Positions 1-8,508 of a DNA stretch of 64,000 bases are shown here, in pieces. The notes under the pieces are model-generated. The model was not told the DNA's origin. It ran no database searches and saw only the letters and a list, made by a program, of their open reading frames with translations. Position 1 is the first letter of the stretch, and each line of letters begins with the position of its first letter. This stretch comes from Nodularia sp. LEGE 06071 (GTDB taxonomy: Bacteria; Cyanobacteriota; Cyanobacteriia; Cyanobacteriales; Nostocaceae). Both the position numbers and the translations under genes were made by a program. The DNA is taken from contig NZ_JADEWH010000006.1 of the NCBI RefSeq assembly GCF_015207755.1, positions 1 to 64,000 of the forward strand, read 5' to 3'.

Positions 1-1
1 G

Positions 2-235
2 TCTGAATGGCAGGATTTACACCTGCATCTGACCGAGAGTTCAGCCTTTAGTGACAGTAATCTGCTGTCGGGCTGGCTTAGTTATGTACGGGCTGGATAC
101 CGAGATTCACTAAGCAACGAATCGCACACCAAGCTTGTATCGGCTCAATTGCAGCCTGCAAAGCTAACTCAGCCATCTTTAATTGTTGTGGTGAATCCTC
201 ATTTTGATGGCTTTAGGGGGGAATTTCGACTCTAG
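2..235 (+). CDS. 3' end of an unrecognised protein gene (partial)
   Basis: An open frame enters from the left edge and runs 77 codons to a TAG at 233-235. The translation starts SEWQDLHLHLTES and ends NPHFDGFRGEFRL. It has no start codon in the window, so the N-terminus lies outside. I do not recognise the family: the fragment has no membrane segment and no motif I can name. It points toward the minus-strand array in the spacer that follows, so the two are convergent. Coding nature is inferred from the uninterrupted frame and ordinary amino-acid composition only. Confidence 0.5.
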   Translation, partial: SEWQDLHLHLTESSAFSDSNLLSGWLSYVRAGYRDSLSNESHTKLVSAQLQPAKLTQPSLIVVVNPHFDGFRGEFRL

Positions 236-430
236 TCAGCGATTGAATTTAGCTGTTACTGACTTTTAGCGGAAATTTACCTTATATTCATCCTAAACTC
301 TCTAGCCAACTAGAGGGTCTATCATAATTTACAAATCTTAAAAAGTAAAAATTATCACTAATTCACCGGACGCGATATTGTTACCGGGGCTAAGTCCAAG
401 ATATAGCAAAAGTCAAAATTGAAAGCCAAT

Positions 431-525
431 AAAAACCCCCTGGTACTGACCCCAGGGGTTTTGTCTGTAAGATGCCATCAACTACTCTATTCCTAACGTT
501 AACAATTGCACACACCATACTTAAA
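431..525 (-). ncRNA. sRNA-like unit 0 (most diverged) with terminator
   Basis: The minus strand carries a strong terminator-like hairpin, CCAGGGG paired with CCCCTGG with AAAA/TTTT flanks, at about 431-463. Upstream there is only weak similarity to the other units (GTGTGTGCAATTG near 510-520). The hairpin could equally end the convergent plus-strand gene at 2-235, because its arms are flanked by A-runs and T-runs on both sides. Confidence 0.3.
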
Positions 526-590
526 TGCAACCGTGCTTATGCATTAATTACATAAATAAAATGTTTTTTTTACAATCAACGGCATAAGGG

Positions 591-690
591 AACACCAAAA
601 AATAAATTCCCCAAAATTGTAGGGTGGGTTAGCACAGCGTAACCCACCATAAACTTAAGGATAATGGCGTGTTACCGACTAATTTCCTAA
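591..690. repeat. Dispersed TGTAGGGTGGGTTA-type repeat, copy 1
   Basis: AACACC-AAATAAATTNCCC, then TTGTAGGGTGGGTTAGC and CAGCGTAACCCACCATAAAC, matches the repeat at 52560-52680. Inverted GGTGGGTTA / TAACCCACC arms give a hairpin. It is a common type of cyanobacterial intergenic repeat with no coding content. Confidence 0.6.
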
Positions 691-915
691 CTACAAATTA
701 ATTGGGGATTTTATTCCTTGAAAGTCCTTAACAAAATAAATATAGCTACGCCACGCACACTACATAAATCAAACCGGATTACTATATTATTTTGACTAAC
801 AATTTGCATTGCTTTACCTGGCGAATAATTCATGACAATTGTACAGAAATTGTTCAAAAATTAAATATGAGTCCTATATCTTTAACCTGAAAGAAATTGA
901 CCCCAATTTTTAAGG

Positions 916-1028
916 AAAAAGGCTTGGATAAACCAAGCCCTTATGTATACCAAGCATTTACTACACCAATAATAATTTAATCGTTCTATGCCTTTAGTTC
1001 ATCCTCCTAAAGGATGTGTGCAAATAAC
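916..1028 (-). ncRNA. sRNA-like array unit 1
   Basis: On the minus strand the unit begins near TTATTTGCACACATCC. A small hairpin, CATCCT-TTAGG-AGGATG, follows, then GCTTGGTATACATAAG, then the terminator GGCTTGG-TTTAT-CCAAGCC (arms 921-927 and 933-939) with a run of T. It has no open frame longer than a few codons. The call rests on the conserved blocks and intrinsic terminator shared with the neighbouring units. The 5' end is inferred from conservation, not from a clear promoter. Confidence 0.5.
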
Positions 1029-1063
1029 CTAAAAACTGATATACCAATAATTTGTTTAATCAT

Positions 1064-1180
1064 AAAAAAAGGTTTGGTAATCAACCAAACCTCGATTATT
1101 GCTGTGCTTAACAACGTACTAAATTAAAATTTAAAATTACTCTTTTTAAAGTTCATCTTCCTTTAGTCAGTGTTCAAATA
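1064..1180 (-). ncRNA. sRNA-like array unit 2
   Basis: The minus strand reads ATATTTGAACACTGAC, CTAAAGGAAGATGAAC, an AT-rich middle, then GGTTTGG-TTGATTA-CCAAACC (arms 1071-1077 and 1085-1091) and a T7 run. The stem sequence differs from unit 1 at the third position of each arm, but pairing is kept. That supports a selected RNA terminator. Confidence 0.5.
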
Positions 1181-1240
1181 TTATTAGGACTAATATGTAA
1201 TTATATCTTATGTCAATGCCATTCATATATCAAAAGTATG

Positions 1241-1353
1241 AAAAAGGCTTGAACAAGAGCCAAGCCTTTACATATACCAGGTGTTTACCATATTTAGCTA
1301 ATTTATAGATAAACTTATAAAATTTCATCTGTCTTGAAGTTGTGTACAAATCT
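1241..1353 (-). ncRNA. sRNA-like array unit 3
   Basis: The minus strand reads GATTTGTACACAACTTC, GACAGATGAAATT, TGGTAAACACCTGGTATATG, then the hairpin AAAGGCTTG...CAAGCCTTT (1243-1251 and 1261-1269) with a T-run. The middle block TGGTAAAC-CTGGTATAT matches unit 5 closely, so these two are the most similar pair in that block. Confidence 0.5.
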
Positions 1354-1485
1354 TCTGAAATGTGATAGAAAGCCTCATACATAACCAAAATTTTATAAAA
1401 AATGTATAAGTATATTTTATAAATTTATTCATACTCTGGACAGATGTTATCTGACTATAATAGCTATTTCATCACACTAGGTTTT

Positions 1486-1575
1486 TATCAAAAAGAAAAC
1501 CCTGGCTTTGATTCCAGGGTAGATATATGTTTTTCAGGCATTAATGAACTGAATAATAACACGACAAATAACTTG
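1486..1575 (-). ncRNA. sRNA-like array unit 4 (diverged)
   Basis: The minus strand reads AAGTTATTTGTCGTG, an AT-rich middle, then ACCCTGG-AATCAAAG-CCAGGGT (1499-1505 and 1514-1520) followed by TTTTCTTTTT. The terminator is strong, but the CTTTAGGA-type block is missing. It is either a decayed or a functionally different member. Confidence 0.35.
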
Positions 1576-1685
1576 TTTACCCTACCTATTGATATATAGT
1601 AAATGAATATTATTTATCATTGGGTAGCAAATTTTTCTTCTCAATTAATTAAAAAATTGGGTAATGCTCCCAGTTAAAAACACAC

Positions 1686-1798
1686 AAAATAGGCTTGACT
1701 ATTAGCCAAGCCTATATATACCAAGAGTTTACCATATATTGCGAGTTTAATTATTTGAAGACTAAATTTCATCTATCTATAGGTTATGTCTAAATTTC
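1686..1798 (-). ncRNA. sRNA-like array unit 5
   Basis: The minus strand reads ATTATCAGATTTAAAG, AATTTAGACATAACC, GATAGATGAAATTTAG, TGGTAAACTCTTGGTATATA, then TAGGCTTG...CAAGCCTA (1690-1697 and 1707-1714) and TTTTG. It keeps all blocks of the array in order. Confidence 0.5.
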
Positions 1799-2193
1799 TT
1801 TAAATCTGATAATGACTTATCTAGGTAGCTATATTCAGGAATCACAAGCTGTTTGCTAAAAGTTAAAATTCATACAAAAAAATATTTTTATATTGTATAA
1901 ACTTAAACTAATTTAAATATAAATTTAAGTAGAGGTGATTCATCAATTTCTCCTACTTATCAAACCAGGTATGAGTTATTTTATTGATGATATATAGGAC
2001 TCATATTTGATTTTTGTTGGCGTAGCCTGCGCTTTGCGCTAACACACCCTACAATACTTAATTTTTTCATAAATCAAACCGGATTTCTATATATATAAAG
2101 TTTGATTCTTCGTAAAACCCCTAAAAAATCAGGTTTATTATCCAAATTAGAGTAAAAAAATAATTATTATTACAATTGAAATTGAGATCATAT

Positions 2194-2300
2194 AAAAAAG
2201 ACTTGGTGCTAAACCAAGCCTCAGTAGAAGTAGAATCTATCAAGTTAATTTAGCTGTTTGGATGATAGTATTCATCATCCAAGAGGAAGGTTACAAATAT
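2194..2300 (-). ncRNA. sRNA-like array unit 6
   Basis: The minus strand reads CATATCAGATTGTAAAATA, TTTGTAACCTTCC, then a 7-bp hairpin GGATGAT-GAATACT-ATCATCC in place of the CATCCT/AGGATG hairpin of unit 1. It ends with GGCTTGGT-TTAGC-ACCAAGTC and T6. The hairpin in the same place but with different sequence suggests structure is kept. Confidence 0.5.
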
Positions 2301-2329
2301 TTTACAATCTGATATGGGTTGACGCGTAT

Positions 2330-2440
2330 AAAAAAGGTTTAGCATTTGGCTAAACCTCCATAGAAAGCAGTTATTCGACACATCAAAACTAATTTTAGCC
2401 TACTGTTGATGAGGGTCATCTTCCTAAAGGATGTGTCTAA
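2330..2440 (-). ncRNA. sRNA-like array unit 7 (first unit in reading direction)
   Basis: The minus strand reads CATATCATATGACAACATAG, TTAGACACATCC, TTTAGGAAGATGACC, then GGTTTAGC-CAAAT-GCTAAACC (2336-2343 and 2349-2356) and T6. It lies about 150 bases downstream of the receiver-PAS-kinase gene and on the same strand, so read-through from that operon could enter the array. Confidence 0.5.
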
Positions 2441-2593
2441 CTATGTTGTCATATGATATGTTATTGGGTGGATAAAGCTGATAGCTAATAAATCCTATCC
2501 TGATTTTTTAGTCCCAAGTTAAAATTATTTGTTAATCGCGTCCATAAAACCTCAGTTTCTCCTCACAAAGATGATAAATTATACACAAATGCA

Positions 2594-4123
2594 CTAACTG
2601 GTAGTAACAACTAAATCAGTCAATATGAGCCTGAAGGTTGTCCATCCCTCGCTACTTTCAACTTGAATTATTCCTTGGAGTTGTTCAACTAACTTCTGTA
2701 CTATAGATAACCCTAATCCTGTACCACCTTGATTCCAGATGTCAGCATTGGGGAGGCGATAAAATTTATCAAAAAGTCGCGGTAATTCGGCTGTAGGAAT
2801 TTCTACGGAATTACGAATAGTGATGATAGTTTCTGGGAGTATTTCTGAGGAATTGTGATCTACACTCAAAATAATTTCGCCACCAGTCGGAGTATATTTG
2901 CAGGCATTATTGAGTAATTCTGCTAAAATTCGCTCTAAGCTAGTACAGTCTGAGAACAGCGAGGGCAGATTTGAGGGCAGGTTTAACTGTAAAGTTTGCT
3001 GATGTTCTTGAACACGGATTTGAAACGGCTCAATTATCCAAGGTATCCACTGTTCTAAGAGCAACACATCTGGGGTAATTAATGGACAGGCTTCAGCTTC
3101 TAAGCGTTGTAAGTCTAGTAAATCGTTGATTAGCGCCATTTCGCGATCGCACTCAATTGACAACATTTCCAAATAGCGCTGATTTTCCTCAGCCGTCATA
3201 GACATTTGTAATATTTGAATCATCACCTTCATATTGCTGAGAGGCGATCGCAATTCGTGGGACAATAAATTTAAGAACTCATTTTTGAGTTGATTGACTT
3301 CTGCTAGTTGCGCTACGAGTTGCTCTTGCTCAATTTGCTTTTGATGAGCCTCCATAGCCTGTTTGCGCTCAGTAACGTCTCGGAAAATTAATACTGCACC
3401 TGTAATATGATCAAGATCATCTTTAATGGGTGCAGCACTATCATCAATGGGAATCTCTGCACCACTTTTAGAAATTAGAATAGTTTCTGCTGGTAAACCA
3501 ACAACAGTTCCGTCTTCCAGGACTTTTTTGATCGGACTTTCCACAGGCTCGTGAGTTTCTCTATGAGCAATTTTGAATACTTCCGATGCATTTTTCCCAA
3601 AAGCTTCTTCTTGTTTCCACCCTGTGAGATTTTCAGCCACAGGATTCATAAAAGTTACTAATTCTTGAAAATCGCTAGCAATTACTCCATCACTGATGCT
3701 TTTAAGGAGTGTAGATAACCATTTTTGATGTGTTTTTAATTGCTTTTCTAGTTGATGTTTAGTCAAAGCTATTTCGATATTTATTTGTAGCTCTCTTTCT
3801 TTAAAAGGTTTGAGTAAGTAGCCAAAAGGTTCTGTTATTTTGGCACGCTCTAAAGTTTTTTCATCCGCATAAGCCGTGAGATAAATAATGGGAATATCCA
3901 AATGCTTACGAATTTCATGAGCCGCTTCTATACCGTCTGTTTGCCCTTTCAATCTAATATCCATTAACACTAAATCTGGACAAATTTCTAGAGACTTATT
4001 AATTGCTTCTTGTCCTGAAGAAGCGATTGCAGAAACTATATAACCAAACTTTTGCAGCCGATTGCGTAAATCTTTGGCAACAATAGCTTCATCTTCTACG
4101 ATCAAAATTTTTGTGCTTGACAT
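2594..4123 (-). CDS. Receiver-PAS-histidine kinase
   Basis: A cytoplasmic two-component protein of 509 residues. Residues 4-120 form a CheY-like receiver with phospho-acceptor D55 (VLMDIRLKG) and K105 (LKPF). Residues about 135-255 form a PAS domain ending RDVTERKQ. A HisKA helix follows with the phospho-accepting H289 (LLSHELRSP). The HATPase domain has an N-box (LLNNACKYTP, N406) and a G-box (GGTGLGLSIV, about 466-475). No membrane segment is visible. It lies 17 bases downstream of the ethylene-receptor-like kinase and is surely cotranscribed, so the receiver is a plausible target of that kinase and the own kinase module may pass the signal on. No DNA-binding domain is present; the final output partner is not in the window. 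Confidence 0.9.
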   Translation of the reverse strand: MSSTKILIVEDEAIVAKDLRNRLQKFGYIVSAIASSGQEAINKSLEICPDLVLMDIRLKGQTDGIEAAHEIRKHLDIPIIYLTAYADEKTLERAKITEPFGYLLKPFKERELQINIEIALTKHQLEKQLKTHQKWLSTLLKSISDGVIASDFQELVTFMNPVAENLTGWKQEEAFGKNASEVFKIAHRETHEPVESPIKKVLEDGTVVGLPAETILISKSGAEIPIDDSAAPIKDDLDHITGAVLIFRDVTERKQAMEAHQKQIEQEQLVAQLAEVNQLKNEFLNLLSHELRSPLSNMKVMIQILQMSMTAEENQRYLEMLSIECDREMALINDLLDLQRLEAEACPLITPDVLLLEQWIPWIIEPFQIRVQEHQQTLQLNLPSNLPSLFSDCTSLERILAELLNNACKYTPTGGEIILSVDHNSSEILPETIITIRNSVEIPTAELPRLFDKFYRLPNADIWNQGGTGLGLSIVQKLVEQLQGIIQVESSEGWTTFRLILTDLVVTTS

Positions 4124-4140
4124 ATGTAATTCAAGTTTAC

Positions 4141-6057
4141 TTATACTAGGGGAAAATCTATTTGAAATTTTACTCCGATATCGCTATTAATAGTGATATC
4201 TCCTGAGAGTTGACTGCTTAAAGCATCTATTAACTCCCAGCCTAACGATGCTGTATTGTTAAAATTAAAGTTTGATGGTAAACCTTGCCCATTATCTCTA
4301 ACTACAAGTGCAATCTTATTTACCGAACTTTTTTTAATTTCAATGTTAATCTCACCCGCTCGCTCTCCAGTAAATGCGTGTTTTAAGGAATTAGAAACCA
4401 GTTCATGGATAATTAAACTACAAGGAATTGCTGTATCTAATCCCAGTGAAATGTCCTGCTCAACATTAATATTTATGGAGATGATATTTGTATTAAATTC
4501 GTAGCAAGTGCATAAACTTGATACTAAATCTTGGACATATTCATTTAAATTAATCTTGGCTAAATCTGGTGACTGATACATTTTCTCATGAACTAAAGCC
4601 ATTGAGGCAATGCGCTGCTGGCTTTGCTGGAATATTGCCATATCTTCTGGATCTTTGATATATGCAGATTGCAAGTTTAGCAGGCTAGAAATCACCTGTA
4701 AATTGTTTTTCACGCGATGGTAAATTTCTTTTAACAGCACTTCTTTTTCTAAGAGTGATGCTTGTATCAGCTGATGTGACTGCTTGCGATCGCTAATATC
4801 TTCCACAACGGAAATAAAATACTTTGGTTCACCAGAAGGTTTGTGCATTAAAGACACTGTGATATTAATCCAGACTAGGAAACCGTTTTTCCGAAAATAG
4901 CGTTTTTCCAGAGAATAATTTGGAATCTCACCCGTTAACATCTGCTTAACATATTTGAGATCATTATCCAGATCATCTGGGTGAGTAATATCCTGGAAAG
5001 TTAGCAACAGTAGTTCCTCAGATGTGTAGCCAAGAATATCGCACAGCTTCTGGTTAACCAATAGCCACTGACCATTTATGCCGACATGAGCAATACCAAC
5101 AGCAGCTTGATCAAATGCTGCACGGAATTGCTGTTCGCTTTCTCTTAATGCCTTCTCGATTCGCTGGCGCTCAGTGATTTCTGCTTCTAGTGAGTTGTTA
5201 ATTTGTCTTAACTCTACTGTCCGTTGTTCCACTATAGTTTCTAGTCGCTCTAGTAGGCTGCTTAATGCCTCCTCTGCTTGCTTGCGCTCCGTAATGTCAG
5301 TATGTGAACCTACCATACGTACTACATTACCATTTTCATCCCACAGCCCTTGACCCCGATCTAAAATCCATTTGTAAGTACCGTCTTTACATAAAACTCG
5401 ATGCTCGTGAATGTAAAACGGCGTTATCTTGGAAAAATGATTTTCAACTGCTTTGACCACCATATCGCGGTCATCTGGATGCACCCGCATCAAACTTTCG
5501 TCTAAATGGTGTGAAATCTCCTGTTCTTCATAACCAAGCATCTCTATCCAGCGAGTTGAGAAAAAAACCTCATTGGTTTTCACATTCCAATCCCAAATAC
5601 CATCATTATTACCACGTAAAGCTAACTGCCAGCGTTCCTCACTTTCTCTTAGCACCTCTTCTGTGCGTTTGCGTTCAGCTATTTCTTTTGCTAATTGGCA
5701 GTTTGCCGCCTCTAGTTGGGAAGGACTAGGTAATGCGAGGGCTTTAGGTATTAATGAGAACAGTTCTATGGCTGTCAAAACAGAAACAAAGGCGGTGATA
5801 GCTTTGATTAACCCGGATAGCCAATAAGTAGGATGCCAAAGTGTCCACACATCCATCAGATGGGTTGTACCGCAAGCAACAATAAATGTACTAAACATCA
5901 AGAATATCCCACCGAAAGGGATATCTCTTCGTTTGCGGACAAAATAGACCAGCATCACCGGAATAGAATAGTACGCCAGGGCAGTTAAGGAGTCAGAAAT
6001 AATATGCAACCATACCAATCCTGGTTTCCAGAGATAGCAATGTCCGTGAGGAATCAA
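4141..6057 (-). CDS. Ethylene-receptor-like sensor histidine kinase
   Basis: A membrane sensor kinase of 638 residues. Residues 15-105 form three hydrophobic helices that match the ethylene-binding domain of plant ETR1 and Synechocystis Etr1. The Cu(I)-binding pair is C62 and H66 ([11 protein letters not shown]), equivalent to ETR1 C65/H69. D22, Y29 and P33 sit where ETR1 has D25, Y32 and P36. PAS domains follow at about 142-258 and 305-425, each ending in an ITERK/ISDRK linker, with a coiled coil between them. The kinase core is the HisKA_2 type with H447 ([11 protein letters not shown]) and a HATPase domain ([22 protein letters not shown]). ETR1's GAF domain is absent. It is the first gene of a two-gene operon with the receiver-PAS-kinase gene. 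Ethylene binding is inferred from the conserved residues. Confidence 0.9.
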   Translation of the reverse strand: MIPHGHCYLWKPGLVWLHIISDSLTALAYYSIPVMLVYFVRKRRDIPFGGIFLMFSTFIVACGTTHLMDVWTLWHPTYWLSGLIKAITAFVSVLTAIELFSLIPKALALPSPSQLEAANCQLAKEIAERKRTEEVLRESEERWQLALRGNNDGIWDWNVKTNEVFFSTRWIEMLGYEEQEISHHLDESLMRVHPDDRDMVVKAVENHFSKITPFYIHEHRVLCKDGTYKWILDRGQGLWDENGNVVRMVGSHTDITERKQAEEALSSLLERLETIVEQRTVELRQINNSLEAEITERQRIEKALRESEQQFRAAFDQAAVGIAHVGINGQWLLVNQKLCDILGYTSEELLLLTFQDITHPDDLDNDLKYVKQMLTGEIPNYSLEKRYFRKNGFLVWINITVSLMHKPSGEPKYFISVVEDISDRKQSHQLIQASLLEKEVLLKEIYHRVKNNLQVISSLLNLQSAYIKDPEDMAIFQQSQQRIASMALVHEKMYQSPDLAKINLNEYVQDLVSSLCTCYEFNTNIISININVEQDISLGLDTAIPCSLIIHELVSNSLKHAFTGERAGEINIEIKKSSVNKIALVVRDNGQGLPSNFNFNNTASLGWELIDALSSQLSGDITINSDIGVKFQIDFPLV

Positions 6058-6482
6058 TTGGCTAGGAAAAAAAAATTATGTAGCAGTTCCATGAGAAAAA
6101 TTTAATTACAGTGAGTATTTGCTGAAAAACGGAGTGTCAACACAGCCTCTAGAATTATCATCGAATGCCTATGTTGCTTAATTCTGGGTAGTTTTTAGTT
6201 TTTCAATTGATAATGTCATATTTATTACTATTAATATAACCTGTTATACCATTTCCATATGAAGACGCATAGAAATAAACTCACCGCCTGCGGCTCCTCC
6301 CCTAAATAAAAGGAAGTTGGGAGGGGTAAAAATCGTGTGCAGCTATGGCTACGCCACGCAAGCTATCAGAGTAAATCCTCTATATTAATAGTTATAAACC
6401 ACACATTTTTCTTGCAAACGCAATTTTACTTAACTTATAAAGTTAAGTATATTTTCGGCCATTCATAATTTCTTACATTATG
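6058..6482. other. Intergenic region without gene
   Basis: AT-rich spacer between two minus-strand genes; it must hold the promoter of the sensor-kinase operon near 6060-6200. Around 6290-6365 it contains a GC-richer scrap (GGAGGGGTAAAAATCGTG, CTACGCCACGCAAG) of the type seen in other cyanobacterial spacers. I see no RNA gene and no ORF. Confidence 0.5.
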
Positions 6483-7259
6483 TTAACATTTAAAATGTCG
6501 TGCTAACATATTTAACAGAATTTTTCGTGGTACTAATCGAGCTAATGTACTTCTGATTTGAGTTTTAATGTCACCCAGAACTAGTGTTGGTTGATAATTT
6601 GCTAAAGCCTTTAATGATTCACGCACAACTTCTTCAGACGAATAAGCCTTATCTGTATTTCCTGCTAAAGTTGTAGGAAAGTTAGCTTCTACAAAAAAGT
6701 TTGTTTCTATGGGACCTGGACAGGTAGCTAGGACACGAACTCCATAGGGACGATTTTCTGCCCAAAGCGCTTCACTGAAACTGAGAATAAAAGCTTTACT
6801 GGCAGCATACACAGAAAGATATGGTATTGGTTGAAATGCTGTAATTGAAGATACGTTAATAATGCCACCAGAATGACGTTGCCGCATTAGAGGTAGAAAT
6901 TTATGGGTTAAATCTACCAATGCCAAAACGTTAAGTTGAATAATTTTTATTTGCCGTTCTCTGTCACTTTCTGCAAAATCACCATAATCACCAAAACCAG
7001 CATTATTAATTAATAAATCAATGGTTAATCCTTTACTTTTAGTAGCATCAAATACAGCAGCAGGTGCATCAGGCTCTGTCAGGTCTTTAACTATCACATC
7101 TACTTGAATTTGGTATTGATCTTGTAGTTCTTTTGCTAGTTGATTAAGTTTTTCTTCAGAACGAGAAACTAGAACAAGATTTGTCTGCCGTGCAGCTAAT
7201 TCCACTGCAAAAGCTTTACCTATACCACTAGAGGCACCAGTTATTAAAGCAGTTAGCAT
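6483..7259 (-). CDS. Short-chain dehydrogenase/reductase (SDR)
   Basis: An NAD(P)-dependent oxidoreductase of 258 residues with the classical SDR fold. The nucleotide-binding glycine motif is TGASSGIG at 8-15. R33 after the second strand (LVSRSEEKL) suggests NADP preference. NNAG is at 85-88, the active-site Ser at 137-138 (INVSSIT), and the YxxxK pair is Y151/K155 (YAASK). N110 completes the tetrad. The start ATG is within six residues of the first strand, as usual for the family. The substrate cannot be told; the sequence resembles the broad DltE/YqjQ-like group acting on lipids or small carbonyls. It stands alone, with no close neighbour on the same strand. Confidence 0.9.
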   Translation of the reverse strand: MLTALITGASSGIGKAFAVELAARQTNLVLVSRSEEKLNQLAKELQDQYQIQVDVIVKDLTEPDAPAAVFDATKSKGLTIDLLINNAGFGDYGDFAESDRERQIKIIQLNVLALVDLTHKFLPLMRQRHSGGIINVSSITAFQPIPYLSVYAASKAFILSFSEALWAENRPYGVRVLATCPGPIETNFFVEANFPTTLAGNTDKAYSSEEVVRESLKALANYQPTLVLGDIKTQIRSTLARLVPRKILLNMLARHFKC

Positions 7260-7635
7260 TCTAAAATTTTTAACATTTTATGATCATTATTATAAGTTTT
7301 AAAAATAGTTTCTACCACTTTTAACTATTCCGAGTTATTTAAGAACAAGTATAAAAATGATACTCAGCATTCAGTTTGGACTGACACACACGTAAACAAT
7401 AACGCAGAGCCAGGAACAAAGCATATACAAGAAAATCAAGGGTTACCCAAAATTTTGTGTCAGTCTTGCTAGTGTATTTTTTGGGGAAAGCTGGGAAATC
7501 TTCACCTCAGCAGAGGTACAAATACTACTTTCAGCACCACAGAACAGCCCGCCGTGCATCTATGGACTGACGGCATGAAAATTAATATTTGCTTTCCTGT
7601 GAGATATATGTTATCTTAAGTTTTCGTGTGGTTAA
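7260..7635. other. Intergenic region before tRNA-Val
   Basis: The spacer carries no convincing ORF. It should contain the divergent promoters of the SDR gene and tRNA-Val. Scattered GC-richer patches lie near 7390-7570, but I see no hairpin or repeat I can name. Confidence 0.4.
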
Positions 7636-7710
7636 GGACGTATAGCTCAGTTGGTTAGAGCGCTACGTTGACATCGTAGAGGTTCCTCGGTTCGAGTCCG
7701 AGTACGTCCA
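7636..7710 (+). tRNA. tRNA-Val(GAC)
   Basis: A complete cloverleaf can be drawn. The acceptor stem is GGACGTA/TACGTCC with discriminator A, and the D-stem GCTC/GAGC. The anticodon arm CTACG-TTGACAT-CGTAG gives anticodon GAC (Val). The T arm is CTCGG-TTCGAGT-CCGAG. CCA is not encoded. A strong terminator follows directly. Confidence 0.97.
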
Positions 7711-7715
7711 TTAAT

Positions 7716-7745
7716 AACCCTCTAGTACAGAGCTAGGGGGTTTTA
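7716..7745 (+). terminator. Rho-independent terminator of tRNA-Val
   Basis: AACCCTCTAG (7716-7725) pairs with CTAGGGGGTT (7733-7742) around a 7-base loop, and the 3' arm runs into TTTT. The 10-bp stem lies six bases after the tRNA. Confidence 0.85.
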
Positions 7746-7765
7746 TTTTGCCGTGCTTTAACTGG

Positions 7766-7794
7766 TTGACCTATATGTTAACCTGCTATATGAT
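7766..7794 (+). promoter_or_regulatory. Sigma-70-type promoter for the GIY-YIG gene
   Basis: TTGACC (7766-7771), a 17-base spacer, and TATGAT (7789-7794) lie about 25 bases before the ATG at 7820. The match to the vegetative consensus is close. The gene downstream in the same island has a very similar promoter. Confidence 0.65.
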
Positions 7795-7819
7795 GCCATA
7801 ATCACTCATCAGAGAACCA

Positions 7820-8452
7820 ATGAAAACCGGGATATATTTAATATCAAACTCAGACAGAGGCATGGGTTACATCGGTAGTAGCCAGAACATAGATAAACGT
7901 TGGGGTCAGCACAAAAGCTTTTTAAACCGGGATAAACACCATTGCAAGGCACTACAGGCGGCTTGGAACTATTATGGTAGGTCTGCTTTTCAGTTGGGAG
8001 TTCTAGAACTCTGCGAGGTTACAGAGTTGGCAGAGTTAGAGCAGATATATCTCAATACTGCGAACTGGGCAACTCTGTACAATACCGCCCGATCTACATA
8101 TTCACCTATGAGAGGGTTACAGGGGCATAAATGGACTGAGGAAGAGAAAAAGCGACTTTCAGAGATGTTTAGAGGTGAACTTAACCCCATGTACGGCATA
8201 AAAGGCGATTTACACCCCTCGTCCAAGATACGGGGTCAACTACATCCTGAATATGGCAGACCTAGACCGCCTGAATCCGTCGCCAAAAGACATCGCAAAT
8301 ATGTCGTAACTTCCCCAGGTGGCGAGGTGTTCCAAGTATCTGGCTTACGTCCTTTCTGCGTTACCCACGCCCTAGACCAAGGAAATTTAACTAAAGTTGC
8401 ACAAGGTAAACGCAAGACATACAAAGGCTGGGATTGCCAATATTTACACTAG
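7820..8452 (+). CDS. GIY-YIG homing endonuclease
   Basis: A probable free-standing homing endonuclease of 210 residues. The N-terminal GIY-YIG nuclease domain has GIY at 4-6, YIG at 17-19, catalytic R27 (DKRWGQH) and metal-binding E74 (LAELEQIYL). The middle carries NUMOD3-like DNA-binding motifs (GELNPMYGIKGDLHPSSK, GQLHPEYGR, about 120-155). A C-terminal segment (VVTSPGGEVFQVSGLRPFC...GKRKTYKGWDC, about 165-208) looks like a NUMOD/IENR1 helix-turn-helix. Such genes spread by cutting DNA lacking them. It sits next to tRNA-Val, but the tRNA and its terminator are intact and there is no intron, so it is not an intron-encoded copy. Confidence 0.88.
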   Translation: MKTGIYLISNSDRGMGYIGSSQNIDKRWGQHKSFLNRDKHHCKALQAAWNYYGRSAFQLGVLELCEVTELAELEQIYLNTANWATLYNTARSTYSPMRGLQGHKWTEEEKKRLSEMFRGELNPMYGIKGDLHPSSKIRGQLHPEYGRPRPPESVAKRHRKYVVTSPGGEVFQVSGLRPFCVTHALDQGNLTKVAQGKRKTYKGWDCQYLH

Positions 8453-8453
8453 G

Positions 8454-8481
8454 TTGACATCATAGGTAAAGGTGCTAGAGT
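8454..8481 (+). promoter_or_regulatory. Sigma-70-type promoter for the 148-residue island protein
   Basis: TTGACA (8454-8459), a 16-base spacer, and TAGAGT (8476-8481) lie 27 bases before the ATG at 8509. It starts at the stop of the endonuclease gene and resembles that gene's promoter (GGTTGAC shared). Confidence 0.6.
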
Positions 8482-8508
8482 AAAGTCATACCAGAGCAAT
8501 GGAAAAAA

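Larger units (their letters stand above)
236..2593 (-). repeat. Degenerate tandem array of about eight sRNA-like units
   Basis: This 2.36-kb AT-rich spacer has no credible protein gene. Read on the minus strand it shows about eight related units. The best-conserved ones contain, in order: a TATCAGATTT-like segment, ATTTG-ACACATCC, CTTTAGGARGATGAA, TGGTAAAC-CTTGGTATATA, and an inverted repeat GGCTTGG...CCAAGCC followed by a T-run. Stems differ in sequence but keep pairing (GGCTTGG, GGTTTGG, GGTTTAGC, CCCTGG), which is compensatory change. The layout resembles the published heterocyst NsiR1 arrays upstream of hetF, but no hetF lies beside this one and I cannot confirm homology. The array also carries a dispersed repeat at 591-690. 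Confidence 0.6.

Noticed and set aside
2540-2590. A Yfr1-like sRNA (TTTCTCCTCACAAAG)
   Set aside because: Only part of the Yfr1 core motif is present and the flanking stem-loops are missing.
236-2593. The repeat array could be a CRISPR
   Set aside because: Units are degenerate, about 110 nt long with unequal spacing, and every unit ends in a terminator. No short identical repeats with unique spacers, and no cas gene in the window.
236-2593. The array is the known NsiR1 locus upstream of hetF
   Set aside because: No hetF gene is in the window; the flanking genes are an unknown C-terminus and a two-component operon. Architecture is similar but identity cannot be shown.
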